From Stratiolaelaps scimitus (taxonomy: Eukaryota; Arthropoda; Arachnida; Mesostigmata; Laelapidae): 64,000 bases of DNA. A model generated the notes under the pieces. That model was not told the origin of the DNA, did not search any database, and saw only the letters and a program-made list of their open reading frames with translations. How positions within the stretch are numbered: the first letter of the stretch is position 1; every line of letters starts with the position of its first letter. The position numbers and the translations under genes are program-made. Location: contig JABWDB010000011.1 of NCBI GenBank assembly GCA_019614645.1, forward strand, positions 5,009,501 through 5,073,500, given 5' to 3'. Positions 48,701-60,442 of this stretch are shown here, piece by piece.

Positions 48701-51700
48701 TGTCTCATCCACCTGTGAACAAACTCAAGTCGACTATGATTGAAGTCGTTCTGAGACGTCGAGGCATCGTCTGTTTTTCGTGTTGTAATGTTGTTCTTGT
48801 TGTTGTCGTCGTCGTTGTCGGCGCCTCAGCGCGTGTGGCAGTGCTAAGCTGACCGATTTGACGAGGTTTGTTGTTCATACAACAACAACAGCTGCTGCTG
48901 CTGCTGCAGCGGCAGCAGCGCCAGCAATCTTTCTCCTAAAACACGACGCGCGCCGCGCACCCTCGCTCGTGTCCGCGGCGGCGGACCGATTCGGGGCGTG
49001 CTTCGCCACGATTTTCTTCAGAGCGCCGTCATCTCTGCGTTTGCTGTTAGCCGTCGCTAACGCCGATCGTACGTACACAATGCACAGCGGGAGGAGCAAG
49101 CGATGGAAGCACAGGGCTCGTCCAGTTGTTCAGTTCGTCTGTTCGCATCAGATCAGCAGTTCAATTTGTTGTTCTCGTTCGTAAGTATGTGGAGCGACGG
49201 CGGCGGCGGCGGCGGTGGCCGCAGCGGTGCCGGCCGCACGCAGGACCCAATTACGGCAACACGGCAACAACGCAAAGGCACCTGAAAGGAAGACGGGTTG
49301 AGCCTGTCAGGGACGATCGGAGTGGGGCGGGGGGGGGGGGGGTCTAACAGGTTGAATCGGAGGGATCACAGAGAGGAGCGGATCCGTACGGAAGACTGGT
49401 TTGCGTCGCGTCAGCTGGCCGCGTCCCGATGGTCGGGTTTGTGCCAACACAGGCAATAGTCGAAGGCAACGACGCACGCGGGAGCTGAGCCGAACTCAGC
49501 GGTTGGGGGTCGTCTCCAAACGTTGTTGTCTTGAATGTTTACGTGTGTGTGTGTGCCTGTAACTCCAGAGCGTAAAAAACGGCCTATTCGGATTCAATTG
49601 TAACTTGCGGATGCGCGATACCTGCCGGGCTAACATATACCTATGCATACATACGTCGAGAGGCAGAAACTTCCCCAGAAGATCATCAGCTTCGACCCGG
49701 TCGTCGCGCGCGGCAGAGCGGCAATTTCTCCTCACGGCGTCATGATTCCTCTCCGATGATCGTATCTATGTGATATGATTTCGCTGACGAACTGAGCTAG
49801 ACGGCTGATGTGAGCGGCCAGCTATGAGTGACGACTCCGGAACATCTCCGACCCGACTCGACTTCGGATCATATTGTCGATAAGTGCGCTGCCGGCAACA
49901 GGGCGACGAGAACAACAAGCAGACACCCCGGCACACACTCGTTCGTTCGCTCGATTCGAAATAGACAACGGTGGACGATGCTTTTGCCCCATGGCCTGTG
50001 GACTTACTCGCTGCATACGCTCGGGGGATGGCGGAGCCACGGACAGAGCCGGGTCAGCCAGTGATATCAGAAAAGATTGGAGGAGAGAGCCATACAATGG
50101 TGGTTCGAATCAGGCTCCCCTGTTGCCTCTCGTTCTGGACAGAGACCCTCTGGGTAACTCGTCCGTATAGGCTGCGTTGTAGAAGGGAGTCGCTTTGCGT
50201 CAAAGCGACTAAAGTGTCCGGGTTAGACTCACATCTTGTATGGCTCCGATGATGATTCGATATGTCGAGTCTGGCAGGGATCTTGAAGACGACGCTACAC
50301 AGCGACTGCGTCGCGGCGCACTGGCCCTAACATTACACAGATTTCTTGATCTGATTGACGCAAGGGGCTCGTGCGGATGAGCCCTTCGTGGATCCTACGA
50401 GCGGCCCTCTATAATAGAATGGCGTACACATGGGGTAGACAGGCGAGCGCCCTGCAATTACGATACCTGCCTATAATAAGGTAAAGAGCAGGCAAGTCGA
50501 AATAAACCAGCTATAGATATCAGACAATACAGAGGATAATACGCGGTGGTAAGAAGGGACATGGGGGGGCTGAGGGAACATCGTTCCCGAGGCATTTGTT
50601 GTCAGTAATATATTTGTACACCGAGCACACATGTGGTTATTATATAATTTCTCGAACCGTATTCATAGGGGACTTTCGCTTTGATTGCTGACCTTCCCTA
50701 GCTGTCCTCTCACGGCATGCGCAGGTAGCATTGCTGTGTTGCAGTCCTGGTTCAAGGACCCGTTTGATGTCGGTCCTGCTGATGCTTGGCTTGGCCTGGC
50801 CTTTCTCCATTGATTCGAACTTACGCATCGTAGACAAACATCGCTGATGCATATACATATTATAGATGATACCGCTTGAGTGGTTCGATGGTCTGGGTGG
50901 CCAATGCGCATCCCTTTGAGTGTGAGGTCGTTACGGGCACGACGAACAACCGCGAAGCACGATTTGTGATCGATCGCCGGTTGGGTCCTGAGAAATTGCT
51001 GAGGTTTTGGCTCGGATATGGTTAGCATTACCCAACAGTCACATGGGTGTGTTGGAGAACGCTCAGAGAAGTTCAGCATGACCGACATCCTGATAGGGAG
51101 TCCTTGAAGGGCTACTGCTAGATATGCAGCGGTACCGAGGCCTTTCGACCATAGAAGTCAGCAGAAGGCCAGGTAAGAGAAAAAAATAATGATGATACCG
51201 GGTACATTTGCGCTGTTACTAATTGCCGTTAGCTCGCCGTCCCGTCCACGGTGCACACCAGTGGATTGCGATTTTCCATAACTGTTTATATCGAGCAGAA
51301 CTTCGAACGACTTCAGCACTCTTGAACCCTGCTAGCCGGCTGGGTTTTTCAGGCATCGTCGAGGACCTATTCAGGGGTAGTTTTTTGTTTTTGAGGACGA
51401 AATTTCCTTCAAACGCACGGACCCTACTAGAGACATACCCATATCTATAGAGAGTGGACCGATCCGAAGCAGGGTTGTCATGGATGACAAATCGTTTCTA
51501 ACTACTAAAACCATTTTCTTTTGAGAGTGTCTACCTCTTGCTTAGTATCGGCAAGCTTGGCATTATTTCGATAGCTCGATGTTCAGGGGTCTGGCCGCCC
51601 CCAACATTACCAGAACCTCTTCTCTATCATTCTCTGTTTCGCGGTCGCCCATTCCCCCTTGTTCTAACGAGCCCCCTCATCAAGTGAGCGATGCCTTTTT

Positions 51701-53235
51701 CGACAACGCTCTGATCCGATCCGTCCGACTACGCTGGCTACGCGCATGGTCGCAGGAATGCCCGCTAGGCGGCCATTCTGGCAAATCTGGAGGGATCAAC
51801 ATCGGCGGCTTGTGGCGTTCGGCAGTAGCCTCAGTGAGGGTACCGTGAGTGGTCGTTGTCGTCGACATCATCGTCCAGAATGAACCCATCATGCGGCCCG
51901 GTCGTCCCATAGCCTTGTGCATGCAAACCTCCAATCAGCAGCGATCGCTGCGGAGATGTCATACAACGCTGCGATATAGCCAGTCGTCTATGTTCCTAGC
52001 GAAGCCGTCACTGCCGCAGTGGAGGTCAATCGCGGCCGAATCCCGGCTCGACCGAAGTGGCGAATTCAGCTGCAAGCAGCGATTTTCCAGCATCAAGATG
52101 TCTTTTGCCACACTTCTGCCTAGCTGCTATTGAGTGAGCATGCTCTTCGACAAGGTGGTAGAATCGGCTCGTAGAAGCATCTATCTAACTATTTGATTAC
52201 TGCCAATCGGTGGAGCCCACGGTGGAGCAGCTCCACAGTATGTCAATGGTCATATCAACAATGAATGAAATGTTTCGGTGCATTTCTGTTATGTCAACGC
52301 GCCAGCGAATCGATGGCCAGGGGGGGGCCCTGCCCCTGGCGGTGATTACGAATCATTTGTGCTCAGAGGCGCTTCAAGTTCGTCTGATGTTGGCTGGGCT
52401 ATCGCAGCAGTTGCCGATGCCGGATCGTTGACAGAGCTGAGTGTCGAACGATCACAGGGGTCGTCTCGTTGGCGAGTGCACGAATGCAGATATCGCGTCT
52501 ATATTTTCAATGAGCCATCAGCGAGGATACATCTCTTCAGGTCGTTCCATATCTCGGCGGCTGATATCCGATGAGAGTGCAAAACCACAATGTGAGACAG
52601 AACAGAATCCATTCGCGTATACTGGCCTTAATGATTGCTGCCATCGCCAGATATTGGATCACGTCAATCTTGTTTTACCTAATGAATGAATAAATTAGCT
52701 AGGCAGCAAAGTTTGATCAGCGGTACTGATTAGATACAGTATAATCAACCCGTGCTCTCTGCAACATTCTGAGTCTGGAGTCTTCGAAGGGGCCGGCTTG
52801 CCTCATATAATAAACTGGATATACTGTACGTTCGCAGAAGTACCAACAAGGACGACGCGTCCCCTCATAAGTGCTATGAGTTCCGAAGGTTCTCGCGGCC
52901 ACCCGAGCCTTTCATTGCCGGCCTCACGCCACAGACGAATTGAACCTCACCGAAACGAACCAGCGCAGAAGCGGGCGAAGGGCGGGGGTGCCTAGCGCCA
53001 ATTTATGACATCGACATCTTCCGCCTCTTCATGGTCCCCATACGGGGAAGGGCTCTACCTGCAACAGTCCCAGCTACCAGACGTTATTACATGCTTCATC
53101 CGATAGCAGTGCCTGTGTAGGTCGGCACGTACATATGTATGTGTGGTATTTCTCGCTGTATTTCGTGACGACGCCGAACGCTGAGCTGTTGTACTTTCCT
53201 TTGGATCGTTACGTGCCTTTCTCCGCCTTGTCGCT
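45728..53235. other. no gene recognised
   Basis: Mostly unique sequence. Small (TA)n at 46883-46905, 47417-47434 and 48541-48557, a CTG/CAG patch at 48880-48920, (GGC)n at 49199-49217 and a run of about 13 G at 49329-49341. A 189-codon frame at 47213-47779 runs through TATATA and is not convincing. Confidence 0.5.
46140..46171. repeat. short hairpin
   Basis: CATAC-(AT)-GTTGAT pairs with ATCAAC-GTATG around a loop ATAATAAG, with a two-base bulge. Not a terminator context; no gene is adjacent. Confidence 0.5.
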
Positions 53236-53739
53236 TTGTTTCGTTTGGCAGTAGCAGGTTGTTCCCCTCAATGCCCTCGAGGCTCCTCGGGTCAACTTGA
53301 GACCCGTCCCTCCCGTACCCTTCTCAATGTTCTGCTGTTCGGCCGGCTTTCATTGTGCTATCAGGCTAGCCGGATAGACGCAACGGTGAGGATGTTTATA
53401 CGTCGCCGAGGAGTTCAGAGCGAAGGCCGGCAGGATTTCGAGAAGGTAGGCGTTTTTCCAGGAACAACACTGGCTCTTCGGGAAGAGTCTCCGATAGGGT
53501 TGTTGTCACCGTGCTGGCGGTCGCACGAGCGCATAATATCGATGAGATATAGCCAGTGGAGGGTAGAAATGGCTGGCGGTAGTATCAATGGCAGCTCAAT
53601 GCTCCGCTACGAAGTTCTCGCGCAGAGGTTGAGTCGCCCACCGCGATCCATGTCGTATAATTGTACACAGTGTGAGTGTTCGTCGAACGATCTGAGTACT
53701 CCAAACCTTGCGTTCGAATACAGACGCACGTCTACGTGA
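53236..53739 (+). CDS. long unassigned open frame
   Basis: 167 codons without low-complexity sequence; the first codon is TTG and no ATG lies near the start. Composition is ordinary, Arg/Ser rich. Inside are a donor-like GAGAAG|GTAGGC and an acceptor-like GTTTTTCCAG only about 14 bases later. The length is within what chance would give in 64 kb read in six frames, so confidence is low. Confidence 0.15.
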   Translation: MFRLAVAGCSPQCPRGSSGQLETRPSRTLLNVLLFGRLSLCYQASRIDATVRMFIRRRGVQSEGRQDFEKVGVFPGTTLALREESPIGLLSPCWRSHERIISMRYSQWRVEMAGGSINGSSMLRYEVLAQRLSRPPRSMSYNCTQCECSSNDLSTPNLAFEYRRTST

Positions 53740-55050
53740 TCGACCGGCTTCGTAGCAACGTCTTCATCAGCTGCATGTGCCAAGCAACCGTGAAGACAAC
53801 AAGAGCAACAGAGTCTCCCGTTGACCTGCGGCCAGCTCCGAGAACATCGGCGCATAGGGCGTATGGCTGTCACATCGGTGGCTTCGGCTGACGATGGCTT
53901 ATATCGAAGCGAACGAGCTTCGCTACCACCGTTCAGCCGCTTTTCCTCGGCAGCTCGCTCTGCAGTTGACTTCAGTCCGCCTTTGATTCAGCAGACCCCT
54001 AATTCAGTCCGTTGTAGGAGCAGACAGACCACCACGATGCCTAGCGATTTGTGAAGATTTCACCTGAGACAAAGGGGATAAATGAAGCGCTTCATTTCGG
54101 GCCGAACGAAGGAAGACTTCGCGGCCCTCGCCTCTAACGTGAACGCTCACTCGTGCCCATAAACCCTCTCGGCGTTCTGGTCCGCGAAGTTTCCCGGAAG
54201 AACGAGATCACTGTGAATTGAATAAAGCGGCAAATGCCGCAGCGGGATCCTCGTGTGGACAACCCTTGGATATCGGCTCGTACGGTGGTGAGACAAAAAA
54301 AAATAAATGAAACTCATACATATATCTATGTATGCGTTTGTTCATTTCTTTTGCACGTTCTCATCTGCAGAACGTGTGCAGAGCCACAATCGGAGATACG
54401 GAATTTATTACAAGAGATGCTATAACGTAACGTTGAAGTGCTGCTGTTTCGCTTGATGCACAGTGTCTGGTGTATGTTTGAATCTCAATGCGATTCGGCT
54501 TCGCGTCTAAATGGCAAAGACCAAGCTGCTAATAATAATAATAATAGCATATATTGACCAATGAACATAAACGAGAAGATATTCGCTACGAACAATATTT
54601 GAATATGCTTAACTTAGGCTAGCTTTACACCAAGGGAAAAAAACTAGTCTCGGTTTAGCAATTGCGAGGTTTTGCGCTCACCGATATATTCAACAGCCTA
54701 AGGCTAACGCAAATGTTTAGCGATAAATGCAATTATGATGGAGTCTGTTCCACATACTACCCAGACATACTGCCCAGCTACAACCATTTGCCGCATGACC
54801 ATTACGAGATCTTCAAACACTGTTCAGTTAACGAGTCAGCGTCGTGTGCTGCCTCCTAAACCCGATTACGATGCCTGATGAGCGAGGAAGCGCTCCTTAA
54901 CAACGGGGTCCAGCACTTGTCTACTGCCGTAGCAAGTCCGGAGCATTCAAAATACGATCAGCGGATGACTTACACTATAATGTTTCGTCTAGTTAACTAA
55001 GCGGGCGACGACCGGCAGTATCTCTCTCTCTCTCTCTCTCTATCCATCTA

Positions 55051-55091
<41 letters not shown>

Positions 55092-56229
55092 GGTTTTTTT
55101 GTTACGTCTCGCGCGTTACCCCAGCGAACGCGTGCGGGCGCCATTTCCGGGGATGGACCTAGTGAAACAGGAGCGCGTGCCGCGGCCTTCCATCTTGAAT
55201 AGACTCTATACCGAGGCACGTCTACGTCGTCGGCGTCTTCACGGCCGTCGTCCGTCAGAGAGGGAAGTTTCCAGGGACCTGAGTCCCCGGTGGTGTCCTC
55301 CGTTGAACCTTGTCGCACGTCTAACTGCGCGGCAACACACTGGCTACTCGTGAAAGCGTGTCTCGCGACGCCACGTGCGTGGCCTTGGGAGCTGTCTTCC
55401 CATGGACAGCCGCGTATAATGTCATTGACGGGGCGAGGCTAGCCGGGCTAAGCATACAAATTCTAAGTCAGACCTCTGCCCTCCCCAGCTCGCGCTGCTT
55501 GGCCAAACAACGGGAATTTCTTGGACAACATAGCGACAGCTGTGTAACATATTGGGACGTCGGTGAATGTCGCGCCAAGCATCGTGTTTACGAATGGAGT
55601 TAGCAGTGATACGTACGTGAGGATGATCCAGTTGGATATAGAGCTGATTGAGGTGACACCCTGCCTGGGTTTCCCAGACATTCGCTAAACCAAGCGCCCC
55701 GTAAATAAATAATTCTGAGATTGATAAGCGGGTTAGTAAGAATAGACACGTCTGAATACAGTCTTTCTTGTTCTATGGGGCCGTGACTTATTCTAAATAT
55801 GACACCACGAAGCTTAATTATACATTCAACAGCAACACGCGTCGACAGATAGACGCCAGCAGTGGACGCCCGGCGTGCAACCGGTCTCTTCTCAACGCCG
55901 ACAACGCGAGAGACGATCAGACAATTAAGTTCTAAAAACGGTTCGTTTCTTATGGGACCTTGACTTCTTCCATAACACAATGTGTTACGGGAGACACGCT
56001 CAGATCCATTCAACAGTAGCGTACACTGGCAAATCAACTCCAACAGCAAAACATTCGACGCACAGCCCAAATGATCTCAAGGCCCTCGGCCTTCAAGGGC
56101 TACTCGGGCTATTCGCCATCTTCCCTAGGTACACTTCTCCAACCGTTACCAGTTGTTCCCCCCCCCATCATGACGCTCCTCTGGCTTTCGCGCGCTGAAT
56201 TTCCAGGTGCAATAGCGGTATTATTATTT
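53740..56229. other. no gene recognised
   Basis: An (ATA)n patch at 54530-54546, the microsatellite at 55.0 kb, and a possible degenerate tandem duplication with about 180-base spacing (55765-55840 against 55942-56020). A 65-codon frame at 54662-54859 has several Cys but no support. Confidence 0.45.
55021..55090. repeat. compound (CT)n-(TA)n microsatellite
   Basis: 11 CT units at 55021-55042, the linker ATCCATCTATATATG, then about 17 TA units. Confidence 0.9.
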
Positions 56230-56424
56230 CATCGTATTTTTGCGACAGTCTGGTCCCCGCTTGGCGCACGACTGTGGCTGTAATGAAGCGTTTTCCCCAG
56301 CGTCTGTTTCACCTGACAACGTCAGAGATGGTAAGACCGCAGTTCCTAGATCGGAGGAACGAGCCTATGGCCGTCGCCTATCGGAGAAAGCAAAATCAGT
56401 TAGTCAGGTTTCTGATTCTGACGA

Positions 56425-56612
56425 ATGCCGGCACCGCAAGCTCAAGAATTTCACTTAGCTCTGCCGCCCATCGGGGTGCGTCCGCCAACTGCAGCCAGCG
56501 TCTGGGCGCGAAACCCCTCGGCTGGGCGTGAAACGGAGGAATCGGTGGAGGGTGCCGTTGGGTGCGGCGGCTCCGAATCGAAGTTTGATTTTACGTTTTG
56601 CCCGAGACGCAG
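56425..56612 (+). CDS. candidate exon ending in a strong donor
   Basis: ATG at 56425 opens MPAPQAQEFHLALPPIGVRP; the frame ends CPRR followed by CAG|GTAAGC at 56612/56613, a near-perfect donor. The in-frame stop TAA lies inside that donor, exactly as expected where an exon ends and an intron begins. Two other plus frames are open over part of the region, one of them preceded by a very strong acceptor (CATCGTATTTTTGCGACAG, about 56230-56249), so the exon may begin there in a different phase. No family is recognised. Confidence 0.25.
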
Positions 56613-56625
56613 GTAAGCGCCGACG

Positions 56626-57000
56626 TTGCATGCTCTCAGGGAGCCGTCCAGCGGACAACGGGTGATACGCAGTGGAAGTGGCCGGCAGGGATCCGGAAAA
56701 TCGGGAAAATTAGCAGGAGAGGTCCTTGCGGTGGCCGGCCGACAACGGCCGGCCGAACCAGCCTCATGGTGGCGGCCGCTGTCACAGGCGCTGGCCATTC
56801 GTATGCGTTTATTTTATGCCGCTCGTGACCCGTTCTGCGAGAACGCCACGGTGAGGCAAAATTTCGGATATATTTCGAAAGTACGACTGTGCAAACATTT
56901 CGAGTTGCGTTTGACGTCTGCCTGTTCAGCCTTGGCATCGGGAATGTTGTGGCGCGTGGAGCGGCAGACGGAGCTAATGCATTTCTTTGTGCGTCTGTGA
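56626..57000 (+). CDS. candidate terminal exon paired with the preceding one
   Basis: A 124-codon frame with no ATG start that stops at TGA 56998. The C-terminal half is protein-like (RMRLFYAARDPFCENATVRQ, then SKVRLCKHFELRLTSACSAL). If the donor at 56613 is used, an acceptor at ACGCAG 56672 gives a 60-nt intron in the matching phase; the nearer CTCTCAG at 56639 also matches phase but leaves only 27 nt. Short introns occur in some arthropods. A mariner-like terminus begins 20 bases after the stop. No family is recognised. Confidence 0.28.
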   Translation: MHALREPSSGQRVIRSGSGRQGSGKSGKLAGEVLAVAGRQRPAEPASWWRPLSQALAIRMRLFYAARDPFCENATVRQNFGYISKVRLCKHFELRLTSACSALASGMLWRVERQTELMHFFVRL

Positions 57001-57019
57001 GCTCAAAACCTTTGTGGCA

Positions 57020-57045
57020 TACAGGGTGTTCGGAAAGCTGCATAG
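57020..57045 (+). mobile_element. possible mariner-like element end
   Basis: TACAGGGTGTTCGGAAAG starts with TA and reads like the CAGGGTGTNC... ends common among Tc1/mariner-type elements of arthropods. No matching inverted end was found by eye within the next 1 kb and there is no transposase frame, so at most this is a solo end or a decayed MITE. It begins 20 bases after the stop of the candidate frame at 56626-57000. Confidence 0.3.
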
Positions 57046-57284
57046 CCCTATGGGTGACTTAGCAAAGTTTGACGGTTTAAAGGGTAATATTACTTGGATT
57101 TTCATTCTGCCCTTGTTCTGCGACACATGGCAGAATATATATATATTTATATATAACTACAAAAAAAAGAGAAAAAATTCTGAAAGTAAACACTTCCGGC
57201 GGACCGCAAGTTTTTAGATTCACATAACTGATCATGACTCCTGTAATTGCAACCGGATAATTCGAAGGATTGAAAATGATTATA

Positions 57285-57335
57285 CTACTTGCAGCTCAAG
57301 GCACGGCTACTTGAGCTGGGTTCGACTCCCCGCGA
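57285..57335 (+). repeat. tRNA-like fragment with perfect B box
   Basis: GGTTCGACTCC (57317-57327) is a perfect Pol III B box preceded by a short self-pairing CTCAAGGCACGGCTACTTGAG. No convincing A box lies in the usual 30-60 bases upstream, so this is a remnant rather than a gene. Confidence 0.35.
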
Positions 57336-57668
57336 CGATCCTCCCTCAGTGAACGCCATATGCTATGAGCATACGAAGAGAGAATGGCGTGTGCACTGGC
57401 AATAGAGGACAAAAATCGCGATCATTGTAAATGTACCAAACCACATTCAGAACGAGAGAACTCTGACCTGTCCGGGCAACCCTCGTGTTGACCTATTGTC
57501 GCCGTTCACCTCGAATGTAACAAGACCCAACAAATAGCAATCGACGCCGGACTCTACAATCGAGTCCCTGAGTTCCCGGCCTGTACACACACACACGTTG
57601 GCCGGAACAAATGAAATTGTCTGATGATGCCAGCTATACTTTCGGGTTCGCGTTAATGGTCCGGCAGA

Positions 57669-57714
57669 ATGGACCTGCTCGCCCTGCTGTGTCCTGCCTT
57701 GCTCTGGCTGCATG
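57669..57714 (+). CDS. candidate first exon encoding a signal peptide
   Basis: ATG at 57669 has A at -3 and G at +4, the best start context in the window. It opens MDLLALLCPALLWLH, an acidic residue followed by an unbroken hydrophobic stretch, as in a secretory signal peptide, with 11 of 15 codons ending in G or C. The next base and GTAATC form a moderate donor (CATG|GTAATC at 57714/57715), leaving phase 1. A pyrimidine-tract acceptor at 58253 continues in phase. If it is not spliced, the frame runs on to 57971 as a Trp/Arg/Ser-rich 100-residue ORF. The mature protein cannot be named. Confidence 0.28.
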
Positions 57715-58253
57715 GTAATCGCTCGATTTCGTGCGGACGAATTCCACCCAAGTCCGGCCTAGCGGGCTGGCCAACGGAGGATCCGTGGCTACGAGGATTT
57801 AGGAAAATTGAGAGGTGGGGCTGGGGGGCGACTAAAGCGGCGCCATTTTCAAACCAATCCAAATTCAAACATTATCCCTCCCTTCCACCTATGGGATCCG
57901 AGGTGAATTTGAGGGCCACTCAGTCGTCGGAACGTCGTGAGCGGCCATCGACAGAGGGGAGGAGACTTTGAGCGCTCCGGGGAGGGCAAACCAGGCGCTG
58001 GGGGTAGATCCCGCGCTCGGGGGCAAGGTCGCGCCATCAGGCCCAGGGTTAAGAACGTTGCCTCCCGAATGTTCACAATGAATTCGAACATGCGGTCGCT
58101 GCTCGATGAGGTCGCACCCCGGCTTCGAGACCTCCGCTGCCTCCGGACCTCGAGTGGGTGAGCGCGCGCTTATGTGCAGTTGGCCGCGAACGAGCTCAAC
58201 GGACGGTCAACGTAGTCAAACGGATGGAGCGGGTTGGTGCTTGCTTCATTCAG

Positions 58254-58501
58254 CCGCTGCCAACTCGAGCGCCTCGAGGCCAAAAGGGGTCGCGGCTTGT
58301 GGGGATTCAACGAGAAGCTGCAGGAAACGAAGGCCGGCTCAGACGAAAACGTCCAGGACGACGCGGAATCCCAGCACGATACTCTCGTTCCGTATTCGAC
58401 TCACATACCTGCGTGCGTCGAGCCAGCAGGTCCGCAACGTCGCGCGCTGGGATCTCTGGTCAAAAGTGTGGGATTTGACGATAGCTACAAATGCCCACGA
58501 G
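58254..58501 (+). CDS. candidate internal exon, phase-compatible with the signal-peptide exon
   Basis: Acceptor TTGCTTCATTCAG ends at 58253 and donor CACGAG|GTACGA begins at 58502. Joined to the phase-1 exon at 57714 the frame is open throughout and basic (ANSSASRPKGVAACGDSTRS ... ARWDLWSKVWDLTIATNAHE). A second, acidic frame (NEKLQETKAGSDENVQDDAE) is open over the same bases and is equally plausible. Confidence 0.16.
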
Positions 58502-58593
58502 GTACGAGCGTCGGCCGCTTGAGGCTGCGGTGGCCAACAGTGCTGACGCCTAATGAGGCAGGTGTCCTGCAGGTATTAGAGATAGTAGGCTAG

Positions 58594-59910
58594 AGCTCTT
58601 GCCGAAGCAGAGAACTTGCCGAAGGTCGAAGGCCGTTCGTTGGCGTAAACGAACGTATACATCGACGAGGACCTTGAGTAGAGACAGATACAGACGTACG
58701 CACCGCGAAGATAGTGGCAGGGATACGCAGCAGGACTAGATATATCGTAGACGATGGAGCAGCGACTATTAGGGGGTCAAGAAGACAGCACGCATGCTCT
58801 CGTACAGTCCGCAGCACAGCTTCCACTGTTGGCACTTGCCAACAGCGAGGGCAAGGGACACTCAAGCTGTATGAGCGAGAAATGTGCGCGCACAAGCTCG
58901 TGATGGACGAGGTTTTTGTTCTGGTGGCGACGAGAGCTGCCGGTTAAACAGCAGGAAAACGAACAAGCCCGTCGATGGCGTGGCCGCCTTCCATTCGTTG
59001 AGCTCTTGTGGCCAGCGGCAGGCGTCGGCTGATGGGCCGCAAGGCAACATTCAGTTCGAAAATCGTTGCCGCATGATCCGAATACAAATGTTTGATCTTA
59101 TTGGCCACGCGTCTAGCATCGGGGTGTCGGAGCAGCGTACTCGGGGCTGGCCGAGACCAGCCAAAATAGACGTCGAGGTGGGGAGGCTATCGCGATGGGT
59201 ACGTGTCGCTTGTAGTCGGAAGGGAATCACGCTCAACGTTGAACGTGCTCGCGAGAGACAGAAAGAGAGATAGAGGGAGAGAGGCCTTCCCAAAGCAGTC
59301 TGTGATGGCGGTCCGTGAAGAAACCCGTACGAGCATAAGCGACTCGATTTCCCCAGGGCTCTCGACTCCACTGCGTGGTCATGTGCCGCCCGGGGTCGTG
59401 GTCGCCTTCGTGACGGTGGTAACGGCAATGCCTCCCGCACTGTTCTCCCACACCCCCGATCGAAGGGCTTGAGAATAGGCTCCCGCCAATTTGACGCAAA
59501 CCTCCCCTCTCAGCCACCTGAATGCCGATATTATAGGATTGACGTGGCGTGGAGGGCTTCGATGCCGATATGTCATCCTCCTCGTCTCAATATTATCGTC
59601 ATGATGGCTCGTGTGCACCCGTCGATCCACCGCAACTGCACCAATTACCAAATCCCCGACTCTCGCGTACAGTGCCGCATACACATCGTGCATTGTGAAT
59701 GTCTGCCACGTCTATGCATTCTGTCACTATTAGCTGTAGTGGTATGAGTAGTATTAGCCGTAGGTGAACTCGAGACCTTCCGCAGCCGAGGGGAGAGATC
59801 CCGGGAAGTTATACCAACGTCGTTCCGAGCCATAGCCCAGATAACAATAAACACATCTAGGCATAAAAAGCACACGAGAAATGAATGGAATAAGTTATTA
59901 TGTATATCAT

Positions 59911-59942
<32 letters not shown>

Positions 59943-60289
59943 GATACATATATGTACGTACGTCTCTGCAATACTAAACAGGAGCTACCGCGGGGTGTGT
60001 GCATCAGCGCATCAAATTCGTGCAGATACAGTCGCCGATGAATCGGTCGAAATGGTCGCATGGTTTTATCCAAGTAACATCATTGCTCTCGTGGAACTTG
60101 GTCACCAGGTTCATTTTTCATCTGGTAGACCCTTTCGGTAGTAGGATAAGACTCGTAGATTCTTTGTTTGTGTTGTAGACATGAAATTTGTTATTATATA
60201 ACATGTTATAATAACAGATCTCAACAGCGTGTATTGAGGCGTTCGGACTCAATAAGTTCGGTATGCTAGCCTATACAGTATCAGCCTGA
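58594..60289. other. no gene recognised
   Basis: GC-moderate unique sequence with overlapping open frames up to 140 codons on both strands, plus (TA)n at 59917. No splice or domain evidence singles one out. Confidence 0.5.
59917..59942. repeat. (TA)13 tract
   Basis: Pure alternating AT between AT-rich flanks that contain ATGTACGTACGT just to the right. Confidence 0.85.
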
Positions 60290-60405
60290 TGATAAGTCAG
60301 GGATACATCTCAGGGTTACAAACGGCCAATCAGCGGAGACAAGACAACGACGAGCAGTGACCTCGGGGACTCGACCCGAGTTTAATAATTGAGCGCAGTG
60401 CAAAG
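60290..60405 (-). repeat. tRNA-like fragment with B box
   Basis: On the minus strand GCACTGCGCTCAATTATTAA is followed by B box GGGTCGAGTCCCC (about 60380-60368), which looks like the right half of a tRNA-derived SINE. The A box is not recognisable. A strong hairpin (60443-60490) and SINE family C (60598) lie close by, so this is a repeat cluster. Confidence 0.4.
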
Positions 60406-60442
60406 AAGATGACCCCTTGTATACAAAGACTACCTTTTTTTT

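Noticed and set aside
50096..50116. B-box-like TGGTTCGAATCAGG
   Set aside because: Isolated match with no A box, no tRNA-like stem and no second copy.
55765..56020. Possible degenerate duplication with about 180-base spacing
   Set aside because: Only short blocks align (TATGGGRCC.TGACTT and CATTCAACAG); identity outside them is near background.
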